Of a stretch of 64,000 bases of DNA, positions 14,001 to 25,575 are shown piece after piece; position 1 is the stretch's first letter, and every line of letters starts with the position of its first letter. The notes under the pieces are model-generated. The model worked only from the letters and a program-made list of their open reading frames with translations, did no database searches and had not been told where the DNA came from. The DNA comes from Lateolabrax maculatus. Its lineage: Eukaryota > Chordata > Actinopteri > Acropomatiformes > Lateolabracidae. The position numbers were made by a program, and so were the translations under genes. Location: contig CM062218.1 in assembly GCA_031216445.1 (NCBI GenBank), positions 20,931,501 through 20,995,500 on the forward strand, given 5' to 3'.

Positions 14001-15798
14001 TGCTCTTTCTCAGTAATACCAGTGTGGAATGTGGGGAGGGTGGGGGTGGGGGGGCTGGTCTCGTGCGTGGGGGTTGTTTATTTCTCATAAGAAGGAGATG
14101 TGAAGGGAGGAATGGAGGCTTAATGAGATGATAAAAGAGGGAGGAAATAAAACGAGGGCAAGCTGCAGCCACAAAGCAAGCAGAAAGTGGAGATGGAGCA
14201 TGAGCATGCCTGGACTGCCTCCTGGTCAGCAGCCTTCGTTTTAAGGGAGCAGGAGGTCAAAGGTCGCTCCTTAATGATGTTGTGCCCCTTGTGCTGATGT
14301 TAGGCTCTGCTGAGTTCTACAGTCTTCACTTCAGTGTTGACTAAGGCAAATCCACAGGGACTGCCAGAATCACCTTCACACTGTATAGACAGAGCATGAA
14401 GTGTACGTCATTGACCTGCAGCAGCTGTGTCTCAGTCTGCAACCTTTTTCAGTGTTTTCCTTTCACTGTATTGACTTGTGGAGGAGTTGAGATAAGGCAG
14501 ATGTTTATTAATGCATTAGTATATTGGCAGACTTCCATTACAGGCCTGTTTGGACTTTGGAAATCAGAACGTGAATGATTTTATTTTTACAGCTGACTGT
14601 TAACATTGATTTTATGCAAGCAGCATGGAAGGGCTGCTTAGTGTGTTTGCAAGGTTGTTTATATTCTCCTCTGAAACTATTAATTAATTAGACAGTCAAC
14701 AGAAAATCAATTTTTGATAATGGATTGATTGTTACAGTCATTTATGAAGGAAACCTTGCTGTTTTCAGCTTTCCAAATATGATGATTTCCTGGTTTATAT
14801 AATTGTAAGATGAATATCTTTTTGAAGTGTTGTTTGGACAAACAAGATATTTGAAGATGTCACCCTGGGCTCTGGGACATTCTGATTTATACTATTTTCT
14901 GACTCAACAATTAATCAGTTTAATGGAAAAATTCTTATTGATTAATGAAAATAATCATTAGCTGCAAGACAAATCAAATGCTGCTGTAAGTACAAAGCAC
15001 GTAAATGTAATAAATAAAAACAAATAAATAAAAAGTCAAAGTAAGTTGATAAAATGTTTGTTTTACTTTAAATATAAAAAAAATATCTTTTCAGATCTGG
15101 AAATGACTCTGTGATAGACAATTATTGGATGTCACATGAATTGTATGACAGTGATAATGTTAAGTAATTTTGAGTTAATCTTCCACCTGACTTAAAGCTG
15201 CAATATGCAATCAATAATTTTATATGAACAATGGATTGAATGACTTTGTGAAATGTGAAAGATGGTGCTCGCAGGAATGAGATCACGAAGAACTCTGCAG
15301 CGCCCCTCAGCTCTACAGAGGGTTTCAGTGTCCTTCAGCAAATTGTTTTGGTTTTACAGCCTGCAACTTTAACATTTGGTTCACTCTCACAGCTCTCATC
15401 AACCTCGTTTCTCTGTCTGCTGAGTGTGTTGACAAGCAATTGCTTTTACGTTCCCCACATCAACGTTATAAGGTGATAAGATGTCAATGTTGTGTTAACA
15501 GCTTGTTGTACTTCCCCAAAGCAGCCAAAAAAAATCAATTACTGCTTTAATTGAAAGGGGTTACATTATATCCCGGTAGACATTGCCTGCTTGCCAAAGG
15601 TAATGAGTGGAACTGGTATCTGCATCATAGTGTGTAAGGGTAAAATGTTATATCCAACCATAATGTATAATGACAATACAATATAATTTAAAAAGAGTGC
15701 TGATACCTTCTTTACATAAAGTTGGAAAGGAGGCTGTGATACACAGGACAAATGAGGCCGGTAATCTGATGTCTCTCACATAATAGCCGAACAGTATG

Positions 15799-15834
<36 letters not shown>

Positions 15835-16744
15835 TTACTCTATAGCAGCCTGGAGTTGTTGGCAGATATTTAATGAAGGTAAACAGTGGATGGCGGTGTG
15901 TAATGGCATTACGCTTTGACGCAGCACTTCTCAAATCAGAGGCTGCAGATATATCAACATATGTGTCCTGCTGCCTTCAGAAGAAGCTTTTCATACAGTA
16001 TAAAGCAGCTGTGGGCAATAGACACTGTAAGAATCATTCTTATTCATTCATACTGTAGATAAATGCAGACTGGTTTACAGAAGTTCCTGCTAGAAACATT
16101 TAAACATTATTGTTTTTGTTCTGATTCAGACTACTGGCTGGGCAGTGTTTAATTACATTTGTTTATTTACATTTTAAGCATTATTATATTATTTCTGTGC
16201 TATTATTTGCTCCAAGTATTGAGTTTTCCATTTTTTTTTTTATAAAACCACCAGATTGGCAGATTGACGCTGCCCCAGAAACGGATGTGGTTCTGAGACG
16301 TCTATCCTCAGTGCAAAGTCGAAGATCCAATTCCCCCCTAAATAACAACAACTCTGTTTGCGCTGCCTCATTGTTCCTCTCCTCCACCCCCTGTGCACCA
16401 TGCACTCTGCGCTTGCCACCAAAATACCCCACAGACAGGCAAAGCCAACTTCAAGGTCAAGAAAATACCAAACTGTCGGAGCAGTGCTTGCACTGGTCAC
16501 TGCGCCACCTCGAAAAACAGAACCCGAAATGTTTTGGACTTTGATCTAGCAACATTGATTTTACCCTCTGACTGTCCGTGTCCAGGTGACGTTCCGTACG
16601 AGGATCTACCACTGTAACATCAACAGCCAGGGGGTGATCTGCCTGGACATCCTGAAGGACAACTGGAGTCCTGCCCTCACCATCTCCAAGGTCCTGCTGT
16701 CCATCTGCTCTCTGCTCACTGACTGCAACCCTGGTGAGAGCTGC

Positions 16745-16775
<31 letters not shown>

Positions 16776-19700
16776 CTCCCTGTCATATCGGCCTCCAGTT
16801 TTAGCTGTGACAGGTTGACTGACATGTCCATTCTGTGTGGGTAATGTACATAGAAGTGTGTGACTCAGAGGCTTGAGTCGTGCTCTTTGTAGCTCTACAG
16901 CAGCTGCAGCAGCCTGAGAGGACAGACAGGCAGGTTGCACTGATGGAAACAGTGCTGGTTTGAATCAATTCAACCAGGGTCTGTAACATCGCTTGCATCA
17001 TCTCTCTGTTTAAAGTAAAGGCTTCTCGGATTTCAGAAAAGGCCCTCCATTACTTAAATGTTTCGTGATGGCTTAATTCAAACATGAATAAAGGATCGTT
17101 GGAGAAAGAGCCAATACTGCTGGCAAGATTCATTAATTAAGGCATTTTCTTATCCTTTATTAGATATCATTATTATAATAGGATATGTATGTTTACATAT
17201 AATAGAATTTTGCTGCCCATTTAATAAAGTCCACCAGCGCTCAAGCAAAGTTTAAAATGATGGGATGTTAGGTTGTGACTCCCTTTAATTCATGACCCTG
17301 CATGCAGTTTGTAAATTGTTTTCTGGATATTCATACTGTAAGCAGCCAACATGAAGGACATGGTGTGTTTTCACTCTTTTGCCATGGGCTGTGAAGGGGA
17401 AAATAAATAATACATTTAAATCGACTGATCTCACATGAAAAGAATCAACTTAGAATAAACAGAATTGTTCATTCTTACAAAGACTTTATTAAAGAGTAAC
17501 TAAACACCACGCTATAAAGCTGTTTTTCACATCTTTGTATTAACCTTGTGCTACTGTAGCCTTTAATGTTATAACTAATAATAAACTAAATCCAACAAAA
17601 TAATATTATGCATTAACGGATATTTTTAAGCTCTCTCAAATCAGTATCAGCCCCAAAAATCCAGTGTCTGTTATGCTGTAGTTACAGCATTGGAAGTATT
17701 ACAGAAATGTTACTAGGTCCAATATTGTATGGTAGCTGTTGTGAGTTTTTCCACATTAGTGACAGAGGGGCTTCTTGAGACATGAGACCTACATGTAAAA
17801 TTGCCCACACATTTAGGTAATGAAGTCAATGCATGTTTGAAATTCCACACAGATCAAGTGCAGGACCTTGTTCAAAAGCACATGAGGTAAGGCCTCAGTC
17901 TGCTTCAAACAAACCAGGCCGTACAATGTGTCATCAGATAGTCTGAAGGCATAAGTGTCTCCAAACATTTTGTGACTTCATGACTGTGGTCTTTGGACTG
18001 GTCTGGACGCAATGAGTTGGCAAAACAAATACAAATAATAGCTCACACTTTCAGACAGGCTCTTCTTGTGTATTTGTGGTGTTCAAAACAGGACAAAAGT
18101 GGTTGTGTGTGTAGAGTGAAAAAAGAGAGCTTGAGTTCAGGTCCTGACTTCTTTTTCAACCCCGCACACCTGGCCAATCACAGGGCAAAGTGGACGTGAT
18201 TGACGGTTTGCCACAGCCCCGCCTGATTCTGCTGTTGGAGAGAGGGTTTCAGATGCTGTGAGCACTTGGTTTGAAGCATACTGACGCATTCTGAACGCAA
18301 TTGATAACACTCTCTAATACCCATTACTATCTCAGTGTGAATGTATGTCAATTGTGGGCATGAGAAGCAGAAAAAATAATTGTAGCATTTTCACACCATT
18401 TGCATTCATCTTTCTACATTATTGTGTCGTAAACAGAGCTTGGGTATTCCTGCTCCCCTCATTACAGTTTAATCAATATTTAACCAGGATTGGCTGGCTA
18501 AACACAGCCCTGTAAACAGCTGACACCGTTCAAGGAAAAGACGTCAACATTTTTAAAGCAAATTAAATCCATTATGGCTGGTTTTACCAGCAGAGCAAAG
18601 GAATGGGAGGAACGGGGAATTCAGTCTGTCTTTAATGGACCTGTTAAACCAGTCGTTTGCCAGTTTGACCTGTCCACAACCACCAATATGGTTAATGTCT
18701 GTTGGTATAAAGTATTAAATTGAGCAAGCAGAGGTGGTAAAAGCAGCTGTTGTAAAAATATAAATAAAATAAATCTGTCCAATATCACAGCAATGAGTTT
18801 CAGAGTGAAAGACCTGGGAGAAATGTGCCAGAGCATAGAAGGCAGGAAAAAGGGACTTAAAAGGGCTCAAAAATGACAGGTGATTTCAGATGTGAATAGT
18901 GGGGAATGAGATGGCAACTGAAAAGAGAGAGTGAGGGAGAGGGGGTGGGATGCGATAGTGCTGATTGTGAAGACCTCTGATGATAGCTTGTGTCCTCTCT
19001 GCGGGGATTGCTCTTTGATAAACCTAGCAGCGGAGATTCTCCCTCCGTGGGCGAAAATGAGAATAGCTTTTCCTCTCCTCCTCCTCCTCCTCCTCCTTCT
19101 CCTTGATGTTTTCAGATGTTGGCGAGATGAAATGAGCCGATTCCTTTAAATTATGATACAATAGAGTCTTGATCGACACCCCGTCACAGCCACAAAAAAA
19201 AACCTGTCACCCCTCCTCCCTGTTACCCACGCACTTTCTATCCCTCTTTCTGCCTCTTGCCTCATCAAAATCAGTCCACACGCTACACTTCTCACCACTT
19301 GCTTAAGTTTTTTAAACCCAGCCTCAAGTGCTGAATGTAGGCCCTGGATCTGAAATACCCTAAAAATATCTCTCCTTCCCTCTCCACCGCCTTCTGTCTG
19401 AAGATTTTCTTTCCCATGCAGGCGGAGATCATTGGCATGTGGCTCATTAAAGCGGGGGAAGAGGATGGAATGACAGTTAATCAACCCTCCCAGGGCTGCC
19501 TTCCCTGCCGTCATGCCACATTGAACCCTGTATCATGTCCCACAAGCAGATTTCTACCTGGGGCGTCCTGGTGGCTCATCAGGGCTAAGCCACATGCCGT
19601 GTCAGAGTGTATCTAGGGCTCAAATCCAGCCCAGGGCCTCTGTCGAATGTCATCCCTTTTTTCCCTGTCTTTTCCTGTCTCAACCTCTGTGGAACGTCCA

Positions 19701-22266
19701 AAAAGTAATCTTAAATTTTTAACAAAGCCAGAGGGATTCCTCCTCAGTGCCTTCTGCTGCTGCTGCTGCTGTCTGGGCTAAATCGTATATCTGGCTGATG
19801 TGTGCTGATATTCGGGCCAGTCTTTTATAATAAAGGTGTCCGCTTTTTTTTCCCCACCATAGCTTCAGGGGTGTCAGTTTGTCAAACCTGTAATAACACA
19901 TGCCTCACCCTGCCTTTAAGGAAGGCTTTACTATCTGGATTGATATGAGAATATGTGAGATAAAACCGGTTTATGTCCTCAGTTAGTGCTGTGTGCCTTC
20001 TGTAAAACAACTGAAGTGGCTGAAAACTAAAAACAAAGAAAAACAATTTACAATAAAATGAAATTACCATAAAATTACACTGAAAAGCTCACACAGAGTA
20101 ATCCGTTCTTATGATTACACTGTTGGTCCAACAGTTCCAATATTTGCCTCATTCTCTTCAGGATTTTCGAAATTAACAAAACTCTGGTCATTTTTAAGCT
20201 GAAATAAGCTGTATATCTGGAAGAGGTGCCTTGCTGCTTTGGTACAGTCAAACAAACTAGTTCCTACAATGTGACGTCCAACCATGTCTAAAGCGTTTCT
20301 AGCTGTTCACTGGCAGCGCCAAAAAGCCCCCTCCTGGCTGCATCCCATGGCCCACATGATCTCTCTTTAAGAATTCTCTGTTTCGCATCTTTGCGAACTT
20401 GATTCGATGAATTGTACAAATGGAGATAGCGTGAAAAGTGCGGGAAGTAGTTGTGTAGAAAATTAAAAAAGAAACCTGGTTTCTTCAAGCTGGCAGCTTA
20501 TTCAAGTTCCTGTATATCATAGAGAAGTGATCATGACATCATCAGCTTTTCTTCCATTTTGTTATTCGTACCACTTTAAGATTTTTGAGACACAAGTTGT
20601 GGTGTGCGATTCTAGCGTATTTTATAATAAGTTCAATCCTATTGGCTCTGCAGTGTTGAACGGCCAGGGTATGTTTGAAACTAACTAGCTTGTACAAAGT
20701 GTTGCCCAACAATCTCTAAGTTCAGAAGTTGTCATGACTGTTTAGAGTTGACCACACTTGAAGGCTCATTGAAAAGCCGGACGTCATGGAGAGGGGTGAG
20801 ACACGATCAATGCCCAAATGCCAATAACGGCTAACAGTCTCTCCTTGAAGAAATTCATGGTGTTGAACTCACTGGGCGCTGAATTATTGAAGTAGGTGTG
20901 AAGAATTGAAAAGAAAAGCTTGAGAGAATTTAAACCTTGCATACTTTCTTACCTTCACACACTTGTTCAATGTCCCGTGTGAAGCGTACTTGGCAGATTG
21001 TCATTTTGGATGGGATTTCAACAATCCTGTTTGAATATACTGACACCTTAAGTTATTATGTGTGAACAGAGTGTAGCTGCTGCTACACTCAGAATTACCA
21101 ACCTTTGGGAGCCCTAATCTGAAAAGGACAATCTTAGTTTTGCCCTTTAAAGCACAAATTGGTCAGAAACAAGGAAAGAATAGCATAATGCTGTCATTGA
21201 CATGATGATTCAGGACACTAAATCCTTTCACCAACAAACAATTCCAACAGGACGTCTGTCTTTGGCTCAAGCTGTCACGCAAGAAGTCAGATGCTTCCAG
21301 CTACAATGCCGTGATATGTAAGGATCCATTCATCCAGAAATATGGGTTTAAGCCTGTAAAAACCCCCATCATTGAAACCCTAGCAGGGATTAGTGCGAAG
21401 GGGTGTTTGTGCTGCTTGCTCAGCCAAGCTCATCACACTGCTCCGTCAGCAGGCCGAGCCCCGCAGGAGACGGTCTGAAGCCAAGCAGAGTGTATGTGAG
21501 ACTCTGGGAATTTGTCTCTCTCTCTGTCACCTCTCTGAGAAATTGACCAGCGGCACAAACAGGTTGAGCATCAGCACAATCAATAGAGGAGCCAGTGGGA
21601 ATTCATGATGGTGGCCGTTGACCGAACGGACGTGTGCTGTGTATCAACAGACATGACAGCACAGCTGCTGCTGGAGCCCACTATGATCACCTCTGATTTA
21701 CAGCAGCATGCACATTTTACTGTGCTGTCGATAAATGTGTCGGCCGCGCTGTGCGTCATGTGACACAAGCTTCACTTCAGACCACAGGAATGATGGAGCT
21801 CCATTTGTTTGACTGATGTCTGCTCTGCGGTTTTCACTGGTTGTCATAAAATCCCCATGCATGCTGATGAGCCAAGGTGGTCGGCTGCAGGTTTCTGCAC
21901 AATTTTAGACTTTGATACACTGCGTCAGGTAATTGGATGTCAAACAGCAAGGTGTGGCTGTTTTTGTAAACATGCTGCATGTCCTAATAAATAAAATATC
22001 ACTCTCACAGATGTGGATCTCTGAAGGCTGTTATGACATTTTCCCCTCAGGATATCTGTCAGTGAAGGTGTGAGACGTTTACACTATAGCTCGCCCACGA
22101 CCAGGTTCGGTGTCTTGAAACTATTGGCTGGATTTCCGTTAAATCTCCTGTGGATAATGTTGGTCCCCAGTGGATGAATTCTGGTGTTTCACACCGTCAT
22201 CTTCTACATAAAACTACATAAAAATAGGCTCACTCCAGCTTTGCAGCTTTTATACATTTTATAAGT

Positions 22267-22334
<68 letters not shown>

Positions 22335-23745
22335 AGATATGATTTTCAAGATCTGAAATTTGTGTTGTCAGGATTTTACTTACTAAAATTAATTGATGAC
22401 AATCTTCATAATCAAAGCAATTTTCAACATTGAATACTTTTGGGTTATGTTGTTTTGTGACTGCTGGTCTGACAAAATAAGAAATTTTCAGACCTCACTT
22501 TGGACTCTGGTAACTTATGATGTTGACATTTTGAAGCTGCACTAATCAATGTTTTTATTATTACATGTTTTTATTATTAGCAATGGCTCAAATGACCGTG
22601 TAACGTGAAAGAGGTCACACATAGTGATAAACCCACAAAGATTTATCACTTAACTCTGCAGAACTTTCTACTTTCTTTCACCTCATTGTTTTGGTTTTAT
22701 GGCCAGCAGCGTTACTGTTTTGGTTCAGTCTCATGTCTCTCATAGACATTAGTTCCAGCTAGGGCTGGGCACTATGGACAAAATCAAATACCATGATATT
22801 TTTGACTAAATACCTTGATATTGATATTGCAACAATATTGTAGGGATGTCTATTTGTGCTTTCAGAAATATTTACACAATGAGATTTTTTATAAATAAAC
22901 ATCACTAATGTGGATATAATGACTAAGTGGGTAAAGGCAAATAATAGAACAGCTAGAACAGTCTGGTAAGTTCAGAAAATTACATCACTTTACTGTAATA
23001 CAACCTTTAAAACCAGGGAAAGACTGCCCTGGTTTCAGCTCGTGCACTTAGCTGATTTCTGTAATTAAAATATGATAAACCCGCTATACAGCACCTGCAC
23101 AGGACCAAACAACAAAGAGACGCAGTTAGCGACTAGCTGGTGAACGTACTGGAGCATTTAGCAGCTAAACAGCCAAGTGTTTCCCTCAGGAGTTGGTGGA
23201 GACCAAAACAGAGCTAATAGGAGAGTAAATATTGGACATACATTCATCAGGTGACACAACCACGACACCAAATAAATTATAACGCGCTCCATATCTGCTG
23301 GATGAGTAAATAAGCAACTGTTGTCTAACATATTCACTAAAGCATCTTTATAAAGTGATAATACTGTATGTCAATGTTGTGTTTACAGCTTGTTGCACTG
23401 CACCCAACTGCCAAAAAATCTGTTATTGCTGCTATTGATACTTTAACTATGACAATTATTAGTTGTATTGGTAGTTAAGACAAAGTTAGAACATTTCTCA
23501 AAAAAACATCAGACAAATGACAGAAACTGTATCCTATCCACCATATTGGTCCAGATCTAAAGAAAAGGTTCAACGCTCAGTAAATAATCAAGAAATACAT
23601 TGCTTGTTGTATTGAGTCTCACCGAGCTGCTTCCTCTTGTGTTACAGCCGACCCTCTGGTTGGAAGCATCGCCACACAGTACCTGACCAACAGAGCCGAG
23701 CACGACAGGATAGCCAAACAGTGGACGAAACGCTACGCCACATAG
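7961..23745 (+). CDS. ube2e2: UBE2E-class ubiquitin-conjugating enzyme E2, last three coding exons (ube2e2 by synteny)
   Basis: E2 enzymes accept activated ubiquitin on a cysteine and pass it to substrates with an E3 ligase. Three exons (7961-8093, 16586-16733, 23648-23745) join in frame and encode the last 125 complete residues of a UBC fold, from AGPKGDN to the C-terminal KRYAT. They include the family's YHCN motif and the catalytic cysteine in GVICLD (codon 16640-16642). Splice phases (2, 0, 1) match those of the complete ube2e1 downstream. The N-terminal extension, which distinguishes UBE2E1, E2 and E3, is outside the window. The name ube2e2 therefore rests on position: it precedes ube2e1 as in human 3p24. 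It could instead be another UBE2E paralogue. Introns are 8.5 and 6.9 kb. The coding sequence is unusually close to ube2e1 (see findings). Confidence 0.85.
9410..9665 (+). repeat. Dispersed repeat, copy 1 (partner at 60735-60990)
   Basis: It shares a run of similar blocks, in the same order, with nr1d2 intron 1: AACAGCTG.TCA, CTCAAACAGGA, a 'GTGGGA.TGAGTCAAAAT' block, CACCCAGTGCA and GGCTCATTGATGTGT. There is no coding capacity and the class is unknown. Confidence 0.65.
10812..11645. mobile_element. Non-autonomous DNA element with 12-bp perfect terminal inverted repeats
   Basis: The left end AGGGCTGGGTAT (10812-10823) is the exact reverse complement of the right end ATACCCAGCCCT (11634-11645), and imperfect similarity continues inward (AAAAGGTT). 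The interior is AT-rich without a transposase frame. No convincing target-site duplication is readable. Elements starting GGGCTGGG are common in fish; assignment to hAT is likely but not shown. Confidence 0.7.
13250..13420 (+). repeat. Dispersed repeat family B, copy 1 (core only)
   Basis: The core with CTCAGCTCTAC, then CTCATTGTTTTGGTTTT and GCAACTCTTCC..TTGTTCAGCCTCA, recurs in the same order at 15192-15552 and 22540-22745. It is an old, non-coding dispersed repeat with uncertain ends. Confidence 0.6.
14032..14055 (+). other. G-rich tract with canonical G-quadruplex pattern
   Basis: Four runs of at least three G are separated by single bases (GGGGAGGGTGGGGGTGGGGG pattern). This fits the strict G4 rule on the plus strand. 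It lies in an intron; any role is unknown. Confidence 0.6.
14680..14965 (+). mobile_element. Decayed non-autonomous DNA element ('ATTAATCGATTA' type)
   Basis: AT-rich ends (ATTAATTAATTAGACAGTCAAC... and ...TGATTAATGAAAATAATCATTAGCTGCA) enclose a middle with GACAAACAAGATATTTGAAGA.GTCACC.TGGGCTCTGGGA. This layout recurs, reversed, at 39335-39560 and in fragments near 22350-22510 and 25130-25230. There is no transposase. Confidence 0.6.
15192..15552 (+). mobile_element. Dispersed repeat family B, copy 2 (fullest copy)
   Basis: It starts TTAAAGCTGCAATATGCAAT and ends with an imperfect inverted match (ATTACTGCTTTAA), suggesting a MITE of about 360 bp. The interior shares the CTCAGCTCTAC / TTGTTTTGGTTTTACAGCC / GTCAATGTTGTGTTAACAGC blocks with the copies at 13250 and 22540. 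Confidence 0.6.
15801..15833. repeat. (GT)n microsatellite
   Basis: About 16 GT units in the ube2e2 intron. Confidence 0.95.
16586..16733 (+). CDS. ube2e2: ube2e2 catalytic coding exon
   Basis: 148 nt, acceptor GTGTCCAG, donor GTGAGA. It encodes 49 residues from VTFRTR to TDCNP plus one base of the next codon. It carries the HCN motif and the thioester cysteine of GVICLD. All 148 bases are identical to the ube2e1 exon at 43019-43166, and identity continues into both flanking introns. Confidence 0.97.
16745..16773. repeat. (CA)n microsatellite next to the catalytic exon of ube2e2
   Basis: About 14 CA units, beginning 12 bp after the donor. The counterpart in ube2e1 lies at 43178-43215 at the same distance from its exon. 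Confidence 0.95.
19077..19102. repeat. (CTC)n trinucleotide tract
   Basis: About eight CTC units on the plus strand, intronic. Confidence 0.85.
22274..22331. repeat. (AT)n microsatellite, 58 bp
   Basis: About 29 uninterrupted AT/TA units, self-complementary and likely to vary in length. Confidence 0.97.
22536..23455 (+). mobile_element. Composite: family B copy 3 split by a nested element
   Basis: The left part (22536-22745: GAAGCTGCACTAATCAAT, then CCTCATTGTTTTGGTTTT) and right part (about 23350-23455: GTCAATGTTGTGTTTACAGCTTGTTGCAC...) together equal the copy at 15192-15552. Between them lies foreign DNA beginning AGGGCTGGGCACTATGG at about 22755. The arrangement indicates a later insertion. 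The right edge of the inner element is not clear. Confidence 0.55.
22755..23340 (+). mobile_element. Inner element starting AGGGCTGGGC, nested in family B copy
   Basis: It opens with a passage of the type 'GGGCTGGGCACTATGGACAAAATCAAATACCATGATATTTTTGAC', followed by TTGATATTGATATTGCAACAATATTG, a common fish repeat start. I see no matching right terminal inverted repeat, so it may be truncated. No coding frame is present. Confidence 0.5.
23648..23745 (+). CDS. ube2e2: ube2e2 last coding exon
   Basis: 98 nt after acceptor GTTACAG. It completes an Ala codon, then gives 31 residues from DPLVGSIATQY to KRYAT and stops at TAG (23743-23745). The first 35 bases are identical to ube2e1; the remainder differs at about 11 sites (LTNRAEH here, TTNRPEH in ube2e1). 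Confidence 0.97.
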
Positions 23746-23782
23746 ACCAGCATGACTCCTCCAGGACCCCTCACCCCACCCA

Positions 23783-23792
23783 ACACACACAC

Positions 23793-23832
<40 letters not shown>
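23783..23832. repeat. (CA)n microsatellite in ube2e2 3' UTR
   Basis: About 25 CA units with one G interruption, transcribed as part of the 3' UTR. On the minus strand it creates a spurious 112-codon frame rich in Cys/Val. Confidence 0.95.
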
Positions 23833-23833
<1 letters not shown>

Positions 23834-24396
23834 GACCTCCGACACACACCCCCTACGCCGAAATCTATGGAAGCACACCCGCTCCTGTCATCCACCCTGT
23901 CCCCACCCCAGAGAAATGAACTGTTATTTGTTCCATGCTGACTTGAAAAGCTTCTTTTTTATACAAAGAGTCTATTGGGATTGTATTTTCCAATACACTG
24001 AATGTTGATATGGTCATGAAAAGCTTTAATACTGTTATTGTTCTTGTCGATGTTGTTCTTATTGTTATTGCATTGTTTATAACATTGTCGCCACCCTCGT
24101 TACCTTCTTTATCTAAAAGCGTGCGTGTATTATTCCCGTTTCATGTGATGGTTTCATGTAAAAATGATCAAACTGAGTGAGTGCATTTGGTTTGTTTTCT
24201 TTCAGTGGTTTTACAGCTCATGGTCAATATTAGTGCATGGCATCAGGATATGTGTTCATGCAGTGGACATAGTCTCGGTATAATTTCTGTCCGGGCGGAG
24301 TTCTGGCATGGAGTGAGCCCGTCACCATGTATGACGATAGTGGTAGTTTGCTGTACATTTTATGCCTTGTGAGAATACATACTCATTGAATACTCA

Positions 24397-24402
24397 ATTA
24401 AA
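24397..24402 (+). promoter_or_regulatory. ube2e2: Poly(A) signal ATTAAA of ube2e2
   Basis: The commonest variant of AATAAA, 650 bp after the stop. Confidence 0.65.
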
Positions 24403-24452
24403 CACTGGCTGTAATGTGATAGACCCTGTCTCGGTGTCTTGCTTTAAATATG

Positions 24453-24454
<2 letters not shown>

Positions 24455-24487
<33 letters not shown>
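24455..24487. repeat. (GT)n microsatellite
   Basis: About 16 GT units, 35 bp beyond the inferred ube2e2 poly(A) site. Confidence 0.95.
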
Positions 24488-24488
<1 letters not shown>

Positions 24489-24867
24489 TGTACACGCAGG
24501 CTCATCTCTCTGACCACTTCCTGTTATAAATGAGTCCTCATGGGCTCACCACAGAGAGTACAGTGATTAGAAGGTGGAAGCCTCTCACTCAACATCAAAA
24601 ATGTGACGCTATTGTTGTACTTTATTTGATTGTTTTCATATTTATTTTCTGAGAACTTGAATAAAATTGTGCCAGACAAAAAGTACAAATATATGACATA
24701 CCTTTTGTAAGTCAATGATAAGTGATCACTGATTTTCCAGTTAGTACCTTCCTCTCTGTGTTCTAACTAGAAGCAGAACTGGGTTAAGAAAACACCATTG
24801 GGGGGGGAGCTGTGGAAGGATTTTACATCTCTGGAAATTCTTCACAGCGCCAATCACTTTGTCCCAT

Positions 24868-25575
24868 TGGTGGAGGCAGTATTCAGATCCTCTACAGCAC
24901 TTAAAGCACTAACACCACACCGTGAAAATACTGTTACAATTAAAAGTCCTGCATTGAAATTTTTATTTAAGTAAAAGTAAGTAAGTATAATCAGGAACGT
25001 GTACTTAAAGTATTACAAGTAAAAATGTTGTACTATCATATGTTCTATCATAAGATTATTATTCCTCATGCATCCATGTAAAGTAGGCTTGTACTGTTGG
25101 AGTTGGTTGGGGTGAAGCTCCTTTTGAAGTACCGACTGCAGCTAATGATTATTTTCATTCTGGATGCATCTGATTATTTTCTCCATTAGTTGATTGATTT
25201 TTTGGTTTGTAAAAAAAAAAAAGAAATCCTTCACGAACGGTCCAAACCTCACAAAGTTATTTAAATGATTAAAACAAAAAGCAACAAATGAAATGTCTCT
25301 GCCTGAAAAATTACTTGAACGACCATCAAAATAGTTTCAGTGACCTACTGTCGGGTAGTTTTATTTATAACAAAACATCACATTTTATAAACTTCACATT
25401 TTTATGGGCAAAAGTCTTAATCTGTGAAATAACTAAAGCATCAGATAACTAGTGAAGTAAAAAGTTCAAGGTTTCCCTCTAAGAAGTAGTGGAGTAGAAG
25501 AAGAAAGCGCCTCAAATTTGTACTGAAGTACAGTACCTGGGTAAATGTACTTAGTTACATTCCACCACTGCTTAA
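24868..25575 (+). mobile_element. Non-autonomous DNA element ('GTACTTAAGTA' type) with an internal second repeat
   Basis: It begins TTGGTGGAGGCAGTATTCAG and ends GTACTTAGTTACATTCCACCACTGC, so the ends carry an imperfect inverted GTGGTGGA motif. The interior has AAGTAAAAGTAAGTAAGTAT and GAAGTACAGTACCTGGGTAAATG. A related copy is at about 53235-53900. The stretch around 25130-25230 (CAGCTAATGATTATTTTCATT...) is a reversed end of the 14680-type element, probably nested. There is no transposase. Confidence 0.65.

Larger units (their letters stand above)
8094..16585 (+). other. ube2e2: ube2e2 intron (8.5 kb)
   Basis: Non-coding. It holds a run of 24 A (8844-8867), one member of a repeat pair (9410-9665), a TIR element (10812-11645), two copies of a dispersed repeat (about 13250-13420 and 15192-15552), a G-rich tract (14032-14055), a decayed DNA element (14680-14965) and a GT microsatellite (15801). 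The rest shows nothing I can name. Confidence 0.8.
16734..23647 (+). other. ube2e2: ube2e2 last intron (6.9 kb)
   Basis: Non-coding. It starts with the GTGAGAGCTGC(CA)n passage shared with ube2e1. It holds a CTC-rich tract (19077), a CTG run near 19747, a 58-bp TA repeat (22274) and a composite of dispersed repeats (22350-23455). From about 17,000 to 22,200 it contains mostly unique-looking AT-rich DNA in which I recognise no gene. Confidence 0.8.
23746..24420 (+). other. ube2e2: ube2e2 3' UTR with ATTAAA signal
   Basis: It runs from the stop to the probable poly(A) site. A (CA)n repeat begins 37 bp after the stop. The only good signal is ATTAAA at 24397-24402, so cleavage is inferred near 24,420. 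Confidence 0.65.

Noticed and set aside
7961..23745. ube2e2 as a processed pseudogene of ube2e1
   Set aside because: Its exons are separated by kilobase introns with correct GT-AG sites and phases, and the reading frame is intact.
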